Below, in pieces: positions 7,347 to 7,763 of a stretch of DNA of 7,763 nucleotides (within the stretch, counting starts at the first letter, position 1; each line of letters begins with the position of its first letter). The stretch covers positions 1-7,763 of the forward strand of contig RGVM01000108.1 in assembly GCA_010027295.1 (NCBI GenBank), written 5' to 3'. The notes beneath the pieces were generated by a model. The model saw only the letters and a program-made list of their open reading frames with translations. It did not search any database and was not told where the DNA came from. A program made the translations under genes and the position numbers. The stretch is from Chitinophagia bacterium. Lineage in GTDB: Bacteria > Bacteroidota > Bacteroidia > Chitinophagales > Chitinophagaceae.

Positions 7347-7364
7347 CACCTTTCAATGCTGGAC

Positions 7365-7763
7365 ATGAAAAAAAGAATATACGCACTCCTGCTCCCCCTG
7401 GCCGTGATCACCGGGACCGGCTGCAGCAAGTTCGTGGAATACGACCCGCACGAGGATTTCCAGATCACGTCCGAGGACTACCTCAAGACCGCCGACGACT
7501 ACCGGAAGATGGTCATAGGCACCTACAGCCCGCTGCAGTGGCTCTATGCCAACCCCGTCATTGGTGATGTGGCATCCGACAACTCCGTCACCGGCGGCGA
7601 GAACGCCACCGACGTGATCGGACTGCAGCAGATCGACGACTACCAGGTCAATCCCGTGAACGCCTACCTGACGGAGGCCTGGCGGTCCTGCTACGAAGGC
7701 ATCAACCGCGCCAACTACCTGCACGAGAACAAGGCGAAGCTCGACTTCACCGGCAAGGACGCC
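7365..7763 (+). CDS. SusD/RagB-family surface lipoprotein (5' part; 3' end outside window)
   Basis: The outer-surface glycan-binding partner of the upstream SusC; in known complexes SusD proteins form a lid over the transporter. The first 133 codons are present and the frame is still open at the right edge; family members usually run to about 450-600 residues. ATG 7365 gives MKKR, a hydrophobic stretch and a lipobox-like ITGTGC with the lipidated Cys at residue 20. An in-frame ATG at 7356 would add only three residues (MLD) and is less likely. After the Cys come SKFVEYDP and YLKTADDYRKMVIGTYSPLQW, then the diagnostic block from DNSVTGGENATD through LTEAWRSCYEGINRANYL, typical of the first TPR-like helices of SusD. 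It lies 18 nt after the susC stop with no terminator between, so co-transcription is expected. Confidence 0.92.
   Translation, partial: MKKRIYALLLPLAVITGTGCSKFVEYDPHEDFQITSEDYLKTADDYRKMVIGTYSPLQWLYANPVIGDVASDNSVTGGENATDVIGLQQIDDYQVNPVNAYLTEAWRSCYEGINRANYLHENKAKLDFTGKDA

Noticed and set aside
5541..7349. 602-codon open frame antisense to the susC gene
   Set aside because: Its translation is low-complexity, rich in Val, Gly, Glu and Ala, with no family motifs. It mirrors the codon bias of a GC-rich susC, whose reverse frame rarely meets stops.
7353..7724. 123-codon minus-strand frame over the susD start
   Set aside because: The plus strand carries a lipoprotein signal and SusD motifs continuing to the window edge; the minus frame has no recognizable features.

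Overview
The window looks like part of a polysaccharide utilization locus (PUL) from a GC-rich member of the Bacteroidota. The evidence is a SusC-type TonB-dependent transporter directly followed by a SusD-type lipoprotein, a propeller/Y_Y_Y sensor-regulator typical of the phylum, no Shine-Dalgarno sequences ahead of the starts, and a TAnnTTTG-like promoter element. Strong GC preference at third codon positions points away from Bacteroides itself and towards GC-rich groups such as some Chitinophagaceae or Hymenobacter relatives. The family cannot be settled from this sequence alone.

Layout. (1) 2-1057, + strand: the 3' part of a GH27 glycosidase (putative alpha-galactosidase), cut by the left edge. 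(2) 1058-1106: a short gap between convergent genes with no convincing terminator. (3) 1107-4061, - strand: a complete 984-residue regulator with a signal peptide, a large beta-propeller region, a Y_Y_Y domain, one membrane helix, a coiled coil and a C-terminal LuxR/GerE-like helix-turn-helix, but no kinase or receiver. (4) 4062-4247: an AT-rich divergent control region rich in repeats. (5) 4248-7346, + strand: a complete SusC-like transporter. (6) 7365-7763, + strand: the 5' part of a SusD-like lipoprotein, running off the right edge.

How the parts may work together (inference). The SusC/SusD pair would import an oligosaccharide across the outer membrane, and a GH27 enzyme would remove terminal alpha-linked galactose-type sugars. 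The divergent propeller protein would sense a breakdown product in the periplasm and control susC/susD from the shared intergenic region. The SusC lacks the N-terminal STN domain used in sigma/anti-sigma signalling, which fits control by the neighbouring sensor.

The most notable structure is in the control region. Four copies of GATGTA start at 4100, 4111, 4155 and 4166, so every offset (0, 11, 55, 66) is a multiple of 11 bp. A perfect 6-bp-arm palindrome lies between the two pairs, and a separate 12/13 direct repeat (GGATTGTC-W-TTGA) is also present. This is a good candidate operator for the regulator. The gene types themselves are known families; nothing in the coding regions amounts to a clearly new system.
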